This document shows positions 47,201 through 57,495 of a stretch of DNA of 64,000 nucleotides, one piece after another; position 1 is the first letter of the stretch; every line of letters starts with the position of its first letter. Origin of the DNA: Crocodylus rhombifer (Eukaryota > Chordata > Crocodylia > Crocodylidae); assembly GCA_038503035.1 (NCBI GenBank), contig JAVSML010024622.1, forward strand, positions 391,255-455,254, in the 5' to 3' direction. The translations under genes were made by a program, and so were the position numbers. The notes below the pieces were generated by a model that saw nothing but the letters and a program-made list of their open reading frames with translations, had not been told where the DNA came from and searched no databases.

Positions 47201-48465
47201 ACAAGGCGACAGGAGGCTGTGACCACAGTCACTCCTCCAAGACCTGTAAGTAAGCAAAACATGGTTACAGCAGCAGTGAAAGGGTTCATCTCCAGAGCCC
47301 GTTTTCCCTTTGTAATGTGTGTATATTTAGCTTCCATTTGCAGGGACCTAACTTCTATGCATCAAAGGGAGCATCAGACCCCACTAGTTGGGAAGGGGGG
47401 CAGGGCAGAAAGGAAAGAAATGAAATCTTTCCTAACAAGCTCCAGTTCTGTGTCCCATACAGTGTAATGCTATTATCCCTCAGTCCTACTCGTTCTCTTA
47501 GACGTTTAGAATTAGGATTTTCATAAAATGGCTAATGTTGCCCATTAAAACGTTATCTGGAACCAAAACTAGCAAAGGAATTCTTGTTCTCAGTAGGACA
47601 TTGTCATTTACTTTTTATAGCAGAACTGCATTGTATCTAGGTGGCACTACCTCACTTGGCAAATCTTGTGCTCACATGTATGCACAACCACATCTACCCA
47701 CTTCAGTGACCTAAATTGACTCCCACTACCAAGAGAGCCAACCCAGCTTTGAGCTAAAATAGCTGACTTGTATTCTAGTTCTTGCATCAACTGTTTGTTA
47801 CCCAGTTGTGGAGCTGAAGTCTGTGGAAACCCCTGAAAAAGAGATTGCACAAGCATCGGGGGGCAAAAAGTGGCTACAGAATCCCTGCCACTTGTAATAT
47901 GCATGTGTACAGGCAGGAACACAGCTGGACAATGGCATCTTCAGGTCAGCTTTCAGAGCAGCTAACAACTGGCATGTTGAGTGTGAGGTCTTTCTAGCAT
48001 GCTACAGGGTAATGGAAACAATAGATGTGGAATCCCCTGATGCCTGCAGGTTCCAAAGTCCAGTTTTGGGGTAGAGCTGAGTCTTGTGTATGTCACAACA
48101 ATAGATTCTCAGTCATCAGTTTTACTAACTTTTTAATTATGCTCTAATTTGAATTCTGATGCGAGAAAATAACTTGAGCTACAAATTACGCATCAGCTTG
48201 TCATAATGACTAGGGGATGTTTGGGTAGTCTCTTGCAGCATTTGGGTTCATACAAAGGCTTAAGGCTCTTGTGTGCGCAGCATTAGTCTAGTGCTACTAG
48301 ATGGTGATGTGCACTGCCATAGATATAAAGGATTATGATTGACTCAAATGTCTTTCCTAGGTTGCAGCTGATCCAGTTCCCATGAGGAAGATTTGCACAT
48401 ATTTCCATCGAAAGTCACAGACTGACTCAAGGGGCGCACTGCAGCAGAACCTTACACCTGATTAG
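21846..48465 (+). CDS. DTL: Denticleless / CDT2, CRL4 ubiquitin ligase substrate receptor (complete)
   Basis: DTL (CDT2) is the WD40 receptor that docks on DDB1 in CUL4 ligases. It marks CDT1, p21 and SET8 for destruction when they are bound to PCNA on chromatin. Fifteen coding pieces: 21846-21891, 22223-22348, 24032-24124, 24473-24534, 24626-24746, 25522-25587, 26770-26885, 27684-27757, 29142-29245, 30863-30967, 33351-33463, 38114-38203, 40996-41134, 46395-47245, 48361-48465. They join into 736 codons plus TAG; human DTL is 730. Residues about 55-400 form the WD40 propeller. WDxR motifs are at W121-R124, W164-R167 and W240-R243, the kind of motif that contacts DDB1. The serine- and proline-rich tail (about 420-702) has several TP/SP sites, including WVTRTP (501-506), and a KENSSPE motif. 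The C-terminal PIP-box-like MRKICTYF (710-717) is conserved. E2F-like sites upstream fit S-phase expression. Confidence 0.97.
22223..22348 (+). CDS. DTL: DTL coding exon 2
   Basis: Acceptor TTGCAG ends at 22222. Codes for WHYPLQHLIDCYQCSRQDDH and GMPVPPFGCTFPT, matching human YPLQSLLTGYQCSG and GVPVPPFGCTFSS. Donor GTAAGG. Phase 1 in and out. Intron 2 (22349-24031) contains an LTR-like dispersed repeat and the end of a hAT element near 23685. Confidence 0.94.
22960..23440. mobile_element. Possible old LTR-like dispersed repeat
   Basis: The composition and the two TTTATT words near 23001 and 23081 (AATAAA on the minus strand) suggest a solo LTR fragment read from the minus strand. No internal genes, primer site or clear termini are seen. 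I could not assign a family, so this is a weak call. Confidence 0.25.
23580..23685. mobile_element. hAT right-end fragment (TTAACTGCAATTAACT type)
   Basis: GCGATTAACACAATTAA and TTAACTGCAATTAACTAAC end in CAGCCCTA, the reverse of the TAGGGCTGT terminus common to a widespread vertebrate hAT group. No left end is visible in the intron. Confidence 0.45.
24032..24124 (+). CDS. DTL: DTL coding exon 3
   Basis: Codes for LQHILAVANEEGFVRLYDTE, the first WD40 strand region (human MEHVLAVANEEGFVRLYNTE). Acceptor TTTCAG ends at 24031, donor GTGAAT at 24125. Phase 1 in and out. Intron 3 (24125-24472) looks empty. Confidence 0.95.
24473..24534 (+). CDS. DTL: DTL coding exon 4
   Basis: Codes for EWLAHSNAVFDIAWVPGEHR (human EWMAHWNAVFDLAWVPGELK). 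Acceptor ATCAG ends at 24472; donor GTAAGC at 24535. Phase in 1, out 0. Intron 4 (24535-24625) is only 91 bp. Confidence 0.95.
24626..24746 (+). CDS. DTL: DTL coding exon 5
   Basis: Codes for VTASGDQTAKVWDVRAGELL and CKGHQCSLKSVAFSKFER, a full WD40 blade with the VWDVR motif. Acceptor GAAG ends at 24625; donor GTAAAT at 24747. Phase in 0, out 1. Intron 5 (24747-25521) holds a hAT element at 25167-25353. Confidence 0.95.
25167..25353. mobile_element. hAT-type MITE with perfect 8-bp duplication
   Basis: Inverted ends CAGGAGCAGACAGTT and TTTTGCCCACCTCTG. The flanks are TTCTAAAA at 25159-25166 and TTCTAAAA at 25354-25361, a perfect match. Interior includes GGAGGGCCACTT and CTGTGGGCCACAT. Length 187 bp. 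Lies in DTL intron 5. Confidence 0.85.
25522..25587 (+). CDS. DTL: DTL coding exon 6
   Basis: Codes for AVFCTGGRDGNIMVWDTRVN, with the WDTR (DDB1-contact type) motif at residues 164-167. Acceptor CATAG ends at 25521; donor GTAATT at 25588. Phase 1 in and out. Intron 6 (25588-26769) holds nothing I recognise. Confidence 0.95.
26770..26885 (+). CDS. DTL: DTL coding exon 7
   Basis: Codes for DGYYRQVNQIGGAHNVADKQ and a lysine-rich KPKKKKQN loop, then GLAPSV. The basic cluster looks like a nuclear localisation signal. Acceptor TTTCAG ends at 26769; donor GTAAGG at 26886. Phase in 1, out 0. Intron 7 (26886-27683) looks empty. Confidence 0.95.
27684..27757 (+). CDS. DTL: DTL coding exon 8
   Basis: Codes for DFQQSVTVVLLQDEHTLISA and GAVDG (human DFQQSVTVVLFQDENTLVSA). 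Acceptor TTTAAG ends at 27683; donor GTAAGA at 27758. Phase in 0, out 2. Intron 8 (27758-29141) holds nothing I recognise. Confidence 0.95.
29142..29245 (+). CDS. DTL: DTL coding exon 9
   Basis: Codes for GIIKVWDLRKNYSIYRQDPV through YPGTSTRKL, with the WDLRK motif at residues 240-244. Acceptor TTTCAG ends at 29141; donor GTAAGC at 29246. Phase in 2, out 1. Intron 9 (29246-30862) holds a SINE/LINE-like tail at about 29566-29675 and T-runs near 30472-30525. Confidence 0.95.
29566..29675 (-). mobile_element. SINE/LINE-like 3' tail
   Basis: On the minus strand it reads CATCTGATGAAGTGAGCTTC then CTCAGAAAAGCTTGTGCCTC and ends near GTACAAATCTACCCTGC. This phrase is widespread in turtle and crocodilian DNA as the tail of a dispersed retroposon. 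The exact family is not assigned. Confidence 0.5.
30863..30967 (+). CDS. DTL: DTL coding exon 10
   Basis: Codes for GYSSLILDSAGTNLFANCTD and DNIYLFNMTSLKTMP (human GYSSLILDSTGSTLFANCTD). Acceptor CTCTAG ends at 30862; donor GTGAGA at 30968. Phase 1 in and out. Intron 10 (30968-33350) holds nothing I recognise. Confidence 0.95.
33351..33463 (+). CDS. DTL: DTL coding exon 11
   Basis: Codes for AAVFSGHQNSTFYVKSSISP and DDQFLVSGSSDQSAYIWK, a WD40 blade. Acceptor TCTCAG ends at 33350; donor GTGAGA at 33464. Phase in 1, out 0. Intron 11 (33464-38113, 4.65 kb) contains a (CA)17 microsatellite at 35241-35274. Confidence 0.95.
35241..35274. repeat. (CA)17 microsatellite
   Basis: Seventeen uninterrupted CA units in DTL intron 11. 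Likely polymorphic in length. Confidence 0.97.
38114..38203 (+). CDS. DTL: DTL coding exon 12
   Basis: Codes for ISEPQLPPRMLLGHSQEVTS and VAWCPSDFTK (human VLLGHSQEVTSVCWCPSDFT). Acceptor TTCCAG ends at 38113. The donor is GTTCGT, a poor match after the GT. Phase 0 on both sides. Intron 12 (38204-40995) holds a hAT element at 39889-40152. Confidence 0.94.
39889..40152. mobile_element. hAT-type MITE, inverted copy of the 3528 family
   Basis: Left end CAGCGTACCTTGAGG and right end GGTTGAGAACCACTG. The flanks CAATAAAG (39881-39888) and CAATAAGG (40153-40160) agree at 7 of 8. It contains GAATCCAT, the reverse of the ATGGATTC phrase in the 3528 and 9331 copies. Length 264 bp. Lies in DTL intron 12. 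Confidence 0.8.
40996..41134 (+). CDS. DTL: DTL coding exon 13
   Basis: Codes for IATCSDDNTVRVWRLNRGCE, the last WD40 blade, then a linker ending GWVCQKKLDEQSAT. Acceptor CTGTAG ends at 40995; donor GTAAGA at 41135. Phase in 0, out 1. Intron 13 (41135-46394) is the longest, 5.26 kb, and holds nothing I recognise. Confidence 0.94.
46395..47245 (+). CDS. DTL: DTL coding exon 14 (long tail exon)
   Basis: 851 nt coding the disordered, serine-, proline- and threonine-rich C-terminal region. Recognisable pieces are AACAPSCLGDLPLSTNTPTS, KMSITHWVTRTP, SPRKAL, VKRAKRRLESS and NKENSSPEKKDWL, all with clear human DTL counterparts. Acceptor TATCAG ends at 46394; donor GTAAGT at 47246. Phase in 1, out 0. 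The frame stays open past the donor until a stop at 47465-47467. Intron 14 is 47246-48360. Confidence 0.95.
48361..48465 (+). CDS. DTL: DTL coding exon 15 with C-terminal PIP box
   Basis: Acceptor CCTAG ends at 48360. Codes for VAADPVPMRKICTYFHRKSQ and ends QNLTPD then TAG (48463-48465). MRKICTYF fits the PCNA-interacting pattern with Met in place of the usual first Gln; Ile, Tyr and Phe are in the required places, followed by basic residues. This is the same arrangement as in human DTL. Confidence 0.95.
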   Translation, partial: VAADPVPMRKICTYFHRKSQTDSRGALQQNLTPD

Positions 48466-48565
48466 AGATGCCACCAAGACTGGATTTTGAAACTCTAAAG
48501 GAGGAAGGCGCTGGGATTATGTAATATGTTGTTGCCCCTAATAAAATGAAGTTGGACTTATTCTC
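48466..48565 (+). terminator. DTL: DTL 3' UTR start and first polyadenylation signal
   Basis: The first canonical AATAAA after the stop is at 48540-48545, 75 bases downstream, followed by a T-rich stretch at 48561-48585 that could serve as the downstream element. Later AATAAA copies at 51423-51428 and 51441-51446 could serve a longer 3' UTR. Which one is used cannot be read from the sequence. Confidence 0.55.
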
Positions 48566-51500
48566 TTGTTTTTAAAACTTTTATAGCACCAAGATTAGTG
48601 AAGCATGAAACACTTAGAAGATGTTGATTAGTGGAGATTGTATTTCATTAAGCTGAAGTAGGTGGTGCACTTTTAAAATCTGTTGTGTTTGAACAAGCCA
48701 CTAAATTAGTGCTTTTCACACAGCATTGGGGAAACCTAGTTATCTTTGGAGCAGTATCTTGGCTGTGTGGTATAACGTAGTTGCACAGTTTCAGTTTATA
48801 TTATGTCTATTTTTGAAATCTGCAGTACATAACAGTATTGTATAAAACACACTCCCTTTTTAGAGGTCCTGACAGAAATGTCTGGAAAAATTATTCTTGG
48901 AGATAGACTTGAGCCACTGCTTCTATGGAAGAGTATTTCCGCTAATGCCTGTTGTATAGCAGTTTCTCCTCTTAGCAAAGACAATTGTAGATGTGACTTA
49001 TTCTTGTAAATACAGAACTTTAATATTCCAGGTTGTGTGTCTGTCTTCAGTTTTCTCATGGTGTATGTGGAATCTGCAGCATAAGGGAAAGATACAGCAC
49101 TGCATTTTCTCACATACAAAATGCACCTTTTTTCCAGATACCAGCTGCCAGAAAGTGGGATGCATAGTATAAGAGAAGAAATACAGAAACTGCTATTACT
49201 GTACAGTGTATCATAAACCACTGCATGTAAGGTGGGAGGGAAGGGGAAAGTAACATTGCCTCTTCTGCACTGGGAGCAGCAGAATGAGCATGTCGGGCTC
49301 CCTAGCTGCTGCTACTCTGTTACTTAGTGATACTTGCCAGTATTTTCAAGGAAAGATCTCTTTTTTTTTTTTTATTCTGCATTTCAGAAATGAGGTGTAT
49401 ATCTTATTCCAGGGCATGTTGCATTTGAGACAGTATGGTGTATCCACAGGTGCCTTCATTCTCAGACCCCCCAGTCTACAACTTTCCCCACCCCAGAGTT
49501 TGCTTGCTTTGAGATGATGGATATCAAGGCTGGAAATGGGGACCATCAGAAGTTATCAGGTTCTTAATCTACCCCAAACCAAACTGGTTTTTGGAACAGA
49601 CATTGTAGAACAGCTGGATGCTTAAAGCCCTTTTATGCAGGCAGCTGTAATTAAAGGGACTAAACTTGGTATGAAGTTGGAGACAGACTAAAGAAGCATT
49701 TGCTAGCTCTAGGTGATAGATTTAATGCTTTGACACTGGACTTCAAAGATAATATAACTTTGTACTGTGATTGTCAGGTAGAGAAGGTTTTCCCAAACAG
49801 GATAACAATCCTACAGTTAATGCCACTTATCACCATGTTTGATGGAAGGTCTGAAACTTTTTGCTGTTGCTGTCATATAAGGAAGGTACGTCAAGGGGCA
49901 ATTATGAGTCAGATTAGACTACTTTTATCTATTCAAATTAATGATAACCAACTTGCAAATTGGGCTCAATACAGTAGTAATTGGACAAAGTTCGATAGCT
50001 TTGCTCAAATTAAATAATTTAATAGTCTCTTCTAGCCTTGAAAATCAATTAATTTGCCTTTCTTTCAAGTCCCAGTATTGGATAAGTAGTAAATATAGTT
50101 TAAAAGGGGACAATCACACTTTTATAACTGAATTTTTTACACCTCCTATTAAGTGACATCTAACGGTACTGTAATTTGAAAGGAAGTAGAAGGGAAAAGT
50201 TGTTAGTCCATTGCATCTGATGTACTCCTTCATTGGCATTGGTAATTTCCCTTGTTTGTGTAAGCCTTAGACACAGCACCAGGGGAAGAAACACCAACAT
50301 TTTTTGTTTTTAACCATGTAATGTAAAACTACAGCTTTTGGCAGGAGTGCTCAAGGGCAGGCATAGAACCTGAAACACACTCCTTTATGCTCTCTCTACT
50401 TAATTTCAGTTTGACAACATTCCCTTTAGCCCTAGAAAAAATATCAAACTACAGAACTTAAAAATAAAATATTATGCACCTGCCATTTGTTATAGTTCTG
50501 GCTAGAGCCTTTCCTGGGATATCTGTATAGATCCAGTATCGTGGGCTGAACAGGAATGAAACTGACATTTTGATGTGATCTACGTTTTGAACAGCAAATA
50601 TGATCTTAATAGATGGTTGATGCTTAAACTGAGCATGTAAGAAAAACTAAAGTCAATAGGATAGTTGTAAAAAGACTACTGATCATTAAAGTCAGATTTA
50701 GGTAAAGTACATGAACGTGGCCAAACTTTGTTCTGTCCCACAGGAATTCTGTGTCATTGCTTTGTGAGGGAGAAGGTACAAGGACACTAAGAATGAAAAC
50801 CTGACCCTACTGAAATAAATTGGATATTTTGCTATAATTTGGACCAGTGCTTCAAAGTCTCTCGTTTTCCACTTCTAGGAAGAAATGCACCCAACCCCAT
50901 CTGTTATCTTTACTCTACAAACTGGTAATTCAGTGGTGTAGAAATTCTAATAGTGGAACATTCCTGGGTGAATAAATCTTGCATTGGAATCTGAGACCCC
51001 GTCTTTCAAAGCTGTATTTGTGTGCTAGAACGGAACAGCAAGCCGTACTTACTGCTTACCCCTGAGCTAAAATCAATCTGGCTAAGAGTACAGAGGGGAC
51101 AGTAACCCGAGCTTCTGTGCTTATATAGTCAGTGATGAGAGCTAATCCTGATAAATAGCCTATTCCAGGGAACTAAGAAAGGAGTCATCAGTATTAATCA
51201 CTTGCTTGATGTGACAGGCTTGCTTTCAACCTGTGAAGAATTGCACAATATATGGCTTGAGCTAACTAGTAATATCTTTAGTTAGGACACCTGCTTTTAG
51301 GCATTTAACAGGGGTGAAGACTCTAAGCAACTGAACTACCTTGCTTGTCTTGAACCAACAAACCACATTCTATAAAAGCACTCCCTCTTGGGTCCCCAGT
51401 TACTCTCTAATTCATGTTTTGTAATAAATTAAAAGCCCTCAATAAAATTCTTCACAAACTCCAGTCCTCCAACTCTTCTCTACCCCTTAAGAACTCCTGT

Positions 51501-54181
51501 CTTTTTGGGTTTTGTTTTTTGTTTTTTTATTCCAGGATCTTTATCCTGTACCACCAAAAATATAAAAGATTACATATTTTTTGTTTCTGGAAATTCTGCT
51601 ACAAATCTTTGTCTCCACTCTTAAGGAGCAGTAAGCAGTGCAGAAACTTAAGTCTCTTTTTTATGCAACTTACATTTCTGTTGTTAATAACACTGTTTTT
51701 CATTGGGTCTTGAGATTCACTGCCTATGATAACTAGTACTGCCATTTCCCCTTTGTTTGTATCAGCTTTTTCTAGCTGATGTATTTAATTAGTTCCCATG
51801 TTAATGTTTTGGTTTGCTGAATGCAGGTTTTGATATCTTACTTGACCTGGCCTTTATTTAGGTATTTTAATATATATTAAACTTTTCCTTTGTAAACAAG
51901 CCTTTTCCATTTGATGTAAAAATCTGTTGTGTGCCAAGTGGTATCAATCACCGTGTTTAAAATTTCTGCTGTATTTGCCTTCACATCAAAGTCCTTTCTG
52001 AAAATCTCTGACCTTTACATATTTTGTAAGGTCAGTTTTTGGATAGACCTGTAGGTGGTACCTGTTTGGTGCAAAGCAGGGAATAGGGTTTGTTTGGAAG
52101 CCATCTACATCCTTGTGTCTGTTACTCACAATTGGTTCTTCACATTTTGATGTTAAGTACTCATCTATGCTAGAGGAAAATAGTCATCCTCTAATTCTTT
52201 TCAATCATTCAATTAGTGAAAATCAATTAATGACTTCTTAGCTAACCCATTGACCTCCCTGTTGCATTTATGTGCTGTCAGGCAGAAAACTATTGCTCAT
52301 TGACCTCCTTAGGATCTTATACTTCCTATCCTGCTAAAGAGACCAGGCATACCAGATTGTGGAATGGGAGGTGTGTTGCTGTTCTGTAATCTCTCTCATA
52401 ATTTAGACTTCCCATTGAGTGGTTTTGAGCTTTGTAAAAACGCTTAGAAATCAACCTACAGTTTCATGCTGGGATTTTTTTTTCTTTATAGGAGAAAAAA
52501 ATAGTGCCAGTCTTGCAGCAATGATGTTTACATATTAAAGCATCATAAATCAGTAATTCAGTTTATTTTCTAATCTCTCAAGTGGGTTCTTTTTAAACAA
52601 CAAAAACTTAGTGTTAATTTGTTTGAGAAGTAAGAAAATGGCTCTCTCAGACTGAGACCACTAACATTATTAATAGGAAGAGCCTAGCATTTTACATTTC
52701 TGAAAGCATTCTTAGCTGTTAAGATGAGCAGTAGCCAATATGATCCTGCAGTCGAATCACCTGAAAGACACGCAGCAAAGAACTTCACCCAGTGCTTTTG
52801 GCATCAAGCCTACGACTGCTGTTGATGCTACTACAGATCTCTTAGAAAGATATCCAGTCTTGATGTACAGATTTCAGATGATGGAGAATCCATATCACGC
52901 CTATAGATAAGTTGTTCTAACTGATAGCTGGTAATTGCTGTTAAAATTTTCTGCCTTGTTGCTAGAATGTGTATGGCTTCAGCTCTCAACCACTAGATCC
53001 TGTTATGCCTTTTTCTGCTAGATTAAAGAAATGTCTGCTATTATAAATCTCTTCCACCATGTATAGGTAGCTATAGAACATGATTAAATTACTTAAACTT
53101 GGCTAAATTGAGGAATCTATAGTAATTATGGAGCCTAAGTTAACCTGAAAAAACTGCCCATTTGGAGCTCCAGCTGGCAGGCATTGTCCATGGGGACCCA
53201 AAGCTTTATAACTTGCTTTTCCCTAGTCATTTGGAAAACAGGCAGGAAGGCTTGGCAGTGGGTAAATTGTTAGGTAAGGTGACATCATTTTATTATTTGC
53301 CAATGCCTAGATTCCTGTTTATTTTTGGTTTTCATCATCCTAATTTTTATACTAATAAATCCTCATTTCAGCTTGCCTCTGCTACTTTTCCTGCAGAAGC
53401 CATTTTAAGTTGCATCTATAAAATAATTTAATAATGTATAGATAAGCCCACCCATTCCCACAAGTACTGCAGTACAGATTACACTGTACACCTCAGCAAT
53501 GACAAACTACTCCAGGAAGCCTTGCTATGTTGACACAACTTCAGCAAATATGGCACATTATTGAACTATTCACTGTCACCATTCTTTTATATACCACCAC
53601 ATTGCTTGGATTTACTGAGGGAGGAAGAGAGTGTTTACTGAGCATGATTGTGAAATCTTTTGGATTCCTCAAAATAGCATGTGACTGAAATAAATAAAAC
53701 AAGCCCTGATTTGCCTGAACATACTGTTTTGCCCTAGGTGCATCTCTTGTGAGTAATCTATTGTGAGCAGGTAACAGCACTGGAAATCTTGTGTCCTCAG
53801 AAGCCTGAAGTAAAATTATTTTTAAGACGGACATAACAGAGCAATTAGAGGGAAACTAACATGTATGGAAATAAGGGACCATGCCATCTAGTCAGGCAAA
53901 AATCAAACTAAATCAATCACTTTAAGCAAGGCAGGTGGGAAGGTTGAGAAGAAATAGAATTTATTTTTGCACACACTGCAAGGAGGCCATGTTAGTAGTA
54001 AAAGTAAGGGCCAGAAAAGAGTAGGAGTAACTTTTTTTTTTCCTCCTTATTCCCCATTTCCTTACTTAGTGGAAAAAAACATATTTAATTTCTGTATTTC
54101 TATGAAGTGATGCTTTGTGCCATGAAACAGACACTAGGAGCTAATTACTTTTAGTCCAGTTGCCACATTTCCATTTGCAAG
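48566..54181. other. DTL 3' UTR/downstream DNA with no recognisable gene
   Basis: AT-rich sequence with short open frames only. It includes possible late DTL poly(A) signals at 51423 and 51441. I recognise no coding exon or structured RNA. Confidence 0.6.
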
Positions 54182-54375
54182 AACATAGTTTCTAGGGTCA
54201 GAAGGGACCTGAACAGATCAAGTCCGACCCCATGCCCTGGACAGGAATGAGTGCAGGGATCATAGTACCCCAGCCAGCTAACTATCGAACCTCCTCTTGA
54301 AGATCCCCATGGTAGGGGAGACCACCACGTCCCTTGGCAACCCATTCCAGAGCCCGGCAGCCCTAATAACACTAT
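54182..54375 (-). mobile_element. CR1 retrotransposon 3' end
   Basis: Contains AGGGTCAGAAGGGACCTG, CCCATGCCCTGG, GGAATGAGTGCAGGGATCAT and CCAGCCAGCTA, the hallmarks of a CR1 3' region. The CATAGTTTCTAGGG edge at the left is the element's 3' end, so it lies on the minus strand. The wording is closest to crocodilian CR1 copies as I remember them. Confidence 0.75.
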
Positions 54376-55811
54376 ACTTTAACATTTTCTTGCTGCACAA
54401 TTGGTTCAGTATTCAAGCCTGTTCATCCATTGGCCTCTCTGGCACTAAGACTGCTGCTTGATGCTAGTTATGATTGGTTTGGTTTTCTTTGAGTTGGACA
54501 CAATATAGTAAAATCAGCATGTTTCATGTAGCTTAAGTGTCCAGTAGCTAGTCATTTGTGCAAGTTCCCTTGGGTCTAAAAATCATCTAAAAATGTTTTT
54601 AAATGAGCCTTATTACCTTTTGGCTGCCATGTTGAAATATTTCTTTCATATATTTTCCAACTAGCCCAGGCTTGCTGTTGAGTTAAAATTCAAAAACACG
54701 TATGAATGCTACATTGCCTACTAGTACTCCTTCCCTGGATCTAAACAAGATCAAGGCCTCATCCTGGGGAATATCTCTGTCCTATGAATTAGATAAGTAT
54801 TACTCACAGTGAGTAGTGGAAATTATTCCAGCTCCTGGAGGCAAAATTTTACTGAATAAAAAACACAGTGCAAACAAATTTTATAGGGAAACATCACTCT
54901 ATTCCTTACTGCCTGCTTTGGCAGAAATTATCTATACCCTGCCCCACTGTTGAGTATAACTATAGCATAAGGGTCTGGAAATCTCCAGAGCATATTTCCA
55001 CACTATTTCCACCCATTCATCAGAAAGTCTGCAACTTTTTGGATGGTTTTATATTCTACCAAGTAATTAAGCGATGAAGAATGTGATAATGCCTCCCTTC
55101 AACTTCCACACACAGAGAAAATGCTGCCTCTACAGCCTGTAAAACTATATTTTTCTTATTTTTATAAAAAGTCAGATTATCAGAAGAAGACATCTGTAGA
55201 TTTGCTGGTCCTGGCCAGAATTCTGTCTTTGTAATCAAACGCACCTCTCACCAACAATCAGATCCTTGAGACTGACTGAGACCCTTTACAATCTGTCTCT
55301 GTATATTATACAAATAAATATACATACAAATAAATGAAATGTATAACTATAAATATGCCCTTCAGAAGTGCAACCACCTCTGGATTCAGACATGGTGACT
55401 ATTGAATGGCACAAGGCAAAAGATCACACAATTATTTCTTGAGCAGCCTCTGATCGTGGCTATGAGTTATACTGATATATTATATCCTTGTTCTGACTTT
55501 GGCCTATATTCTAAATAATGTGGGCAGCAATCTTCTGTAAGTAGAAAGTCTCTTTTCTGCTTCATTGTTTCCGAGCTGTTTAGTTCATGATATTAAGGTG
55601 TCACAAGCCATTACCCCAGCAGAGATGTTAATTCTGTGTCAGTGACCAGAGGCAAGAGTCATCACTCCTGTGGTTTGCCCAACATGTTGACATTCAATTA
55701 CAGTTACCTGTTTGAGGCAAACTGCTAAGAGACGATAGAAATAAATAAGATCAACTACAAATGGTCTTACAATAGCTGACAGAGACCTAGGCAAAACAGC
55801 TGATTGGCAAC

Positions 55812-56007
55812 CAGGAATCCTGGTTTTCTCTGATTTAAAAAAATCCCCAATTTTCGGTTAAAAAAAGTAACCCCAAATCTACATTTTTCCATGATTAAAA
55901 TGAAACACCACTAGTATATATATTTATATACTAGTGGTGTTTCATTTAAATCACAGAAAAATGTAGATTTAAACTTTTTTTTTAAACAGAAAAAGCCAAG
56001 ATCTCTG
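55812..56007. mobile_element. Foldback element with palindromic centre
   Basis: Around a short AT-rich centre near 55915-55930, the left ACATTTTTCC, AATGAAACACCACTAGTATA is mirrored by TATACTAGTGGTGTTTCATT and AGAAAAATGTAGATTT. The outer ends CAGGAATCCTGGTTTTC and AAAAGCCAAGATCTCTG are an inverted pair and resemble the ends of the 17959-19345 element. No matching 8-bp flank was found. Confidence 0.65.
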
Positions 56008-57390
56008 CTCATGATAATTATCAGCAAAACATGCAAATGGATATAAACAAAGACACAAAAGGATGAAGTAATGATGATTCTGGAGAAGCATCTTTGGTTG
56101 TAAGTGAGCATTAGATCAGAAAACGTACATTCGGCTCTAAGATACACAGAGTAACAATTTTTTAAATCATGCATAGGTGACTTCTGTTAACCTTTACAGA
56201 GATTTTTGCTTCTAAGTTATTTCTGAAAATATGATTTAATTTCTTCCTTAGTACCTGATGTTAGTATTCTCAAAAATGCATAAATAGCCTAACACAGCTG
56301 AGGACATCCAAAAGAAGCCACACATGTCTCATAGATCTTCTGGGCCAAGCAAGGAACATGCATGTTTTCATGTCAAAACAGTCTTTCATGAGAAATGCTG
56401 TCATGGGGCTGAAAAGTGTTCTGCTTGTGTGTTATGTTACTTTCAGACATGTTTTTTGAGATGCATACAAAGTATGGCACAATTCCCCATCCAGCTATAA
56501 AATATGAGGTCTTACTATGCTCCGTGAGCTCTAGGGACAAAATGTCAAATTCTTTCTTGGTGTAAATCAGCATATCTGCACAGATTTCAGTGGAGCTACA
56601 CTAATTTATATCAGAAGCCTGCTTTGACTTCTGAAAGTCAGTGAGTCTTTGCAGTCCTACAAGCCAAAATCCACTTAATTCTAACCAAGTTACCAAATGG
56701 AACCCTTAAAAATACTTCCTGTTTCCTTTAGAGAAGGAAATATTTTCAGGTTCAGATAGGTTCAAAGTTCAATGCTGTGAGCTGTCATTTCCTTACAGAG
56801 TTTTAGTAAGGCCAAATATCGCCAAATGGCAGTTCTTGGTTTAAATGAGGCTAAGCTTGCATGCTCCATTTTTGTCACCTGTTTTATTAGCTAAACCTTT
56901 GGCCCATAAATCATTAATATTATTAAACTGATTTTTATTATTAACTGACATTATTAACTGACAAATAAGTTATTTATCTGACAAAGCTTATCTGCTTTTG
57001 CTTTCGTAACAAAAATAACTATTTTAGCTCAACAGATGCAGAAAAAAACAAAATGCCAGTATCTTCAGATCAAAACCGATGACGTTCTTCTGTATTATTT
57101 CAATGGTAGATACAACAATATAATAATACAAGGATCACAGGCAAAAATAGTTGCTTCTTTCTCTTGCTTTGATTTTTTCAGTCCTGCCTTTTGTTAGTTT
57201 TCCACCACCATGGTTGTGGCTTTGAAAATAAAACATTAGTCTGTTAGGGTCAGCGACATCCTCTGGTGGCAAAATGATACATTAGTGGCATATTTTCCAA
57301 ACCAATGAGAAGTGTTACCATAATACTTCCACAATTACAATTTAGCCTTAAATAAACGAATACATAAAATGGACACAGACTCTCCATATG

Positions 57391-57495
57391 CCTGAAGAAG
57401 GGTGTTTGTGCCCCAAAGCTTGCAAAGAACAATTTTTCCAGCTGGTTAGCTGGTCTAATAAAAGATGCCACATCTACCCAAAGAGCCTTGTCTGT
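57391..57495 (+). mobile_element. Dispersed retroposon tail
   Basis: CCTGAAGAAGGGTGTTTGTG, CCAAAGCTTGCAAAGAA, TTAGCTGGTCTAATAAAAGA and CCAAAGAGCCTTGTCTG form a phrase repeated widely in sauropsid genomes. The family name is not assigned. Confidence 0.5.

Noticed and set aside
53162..53431. 89-codon open frame in the intergenic part
   Set aside because: No known domain, no CpG island or splice sites around it, and its length is within chance for AT-rich DNA of this size.
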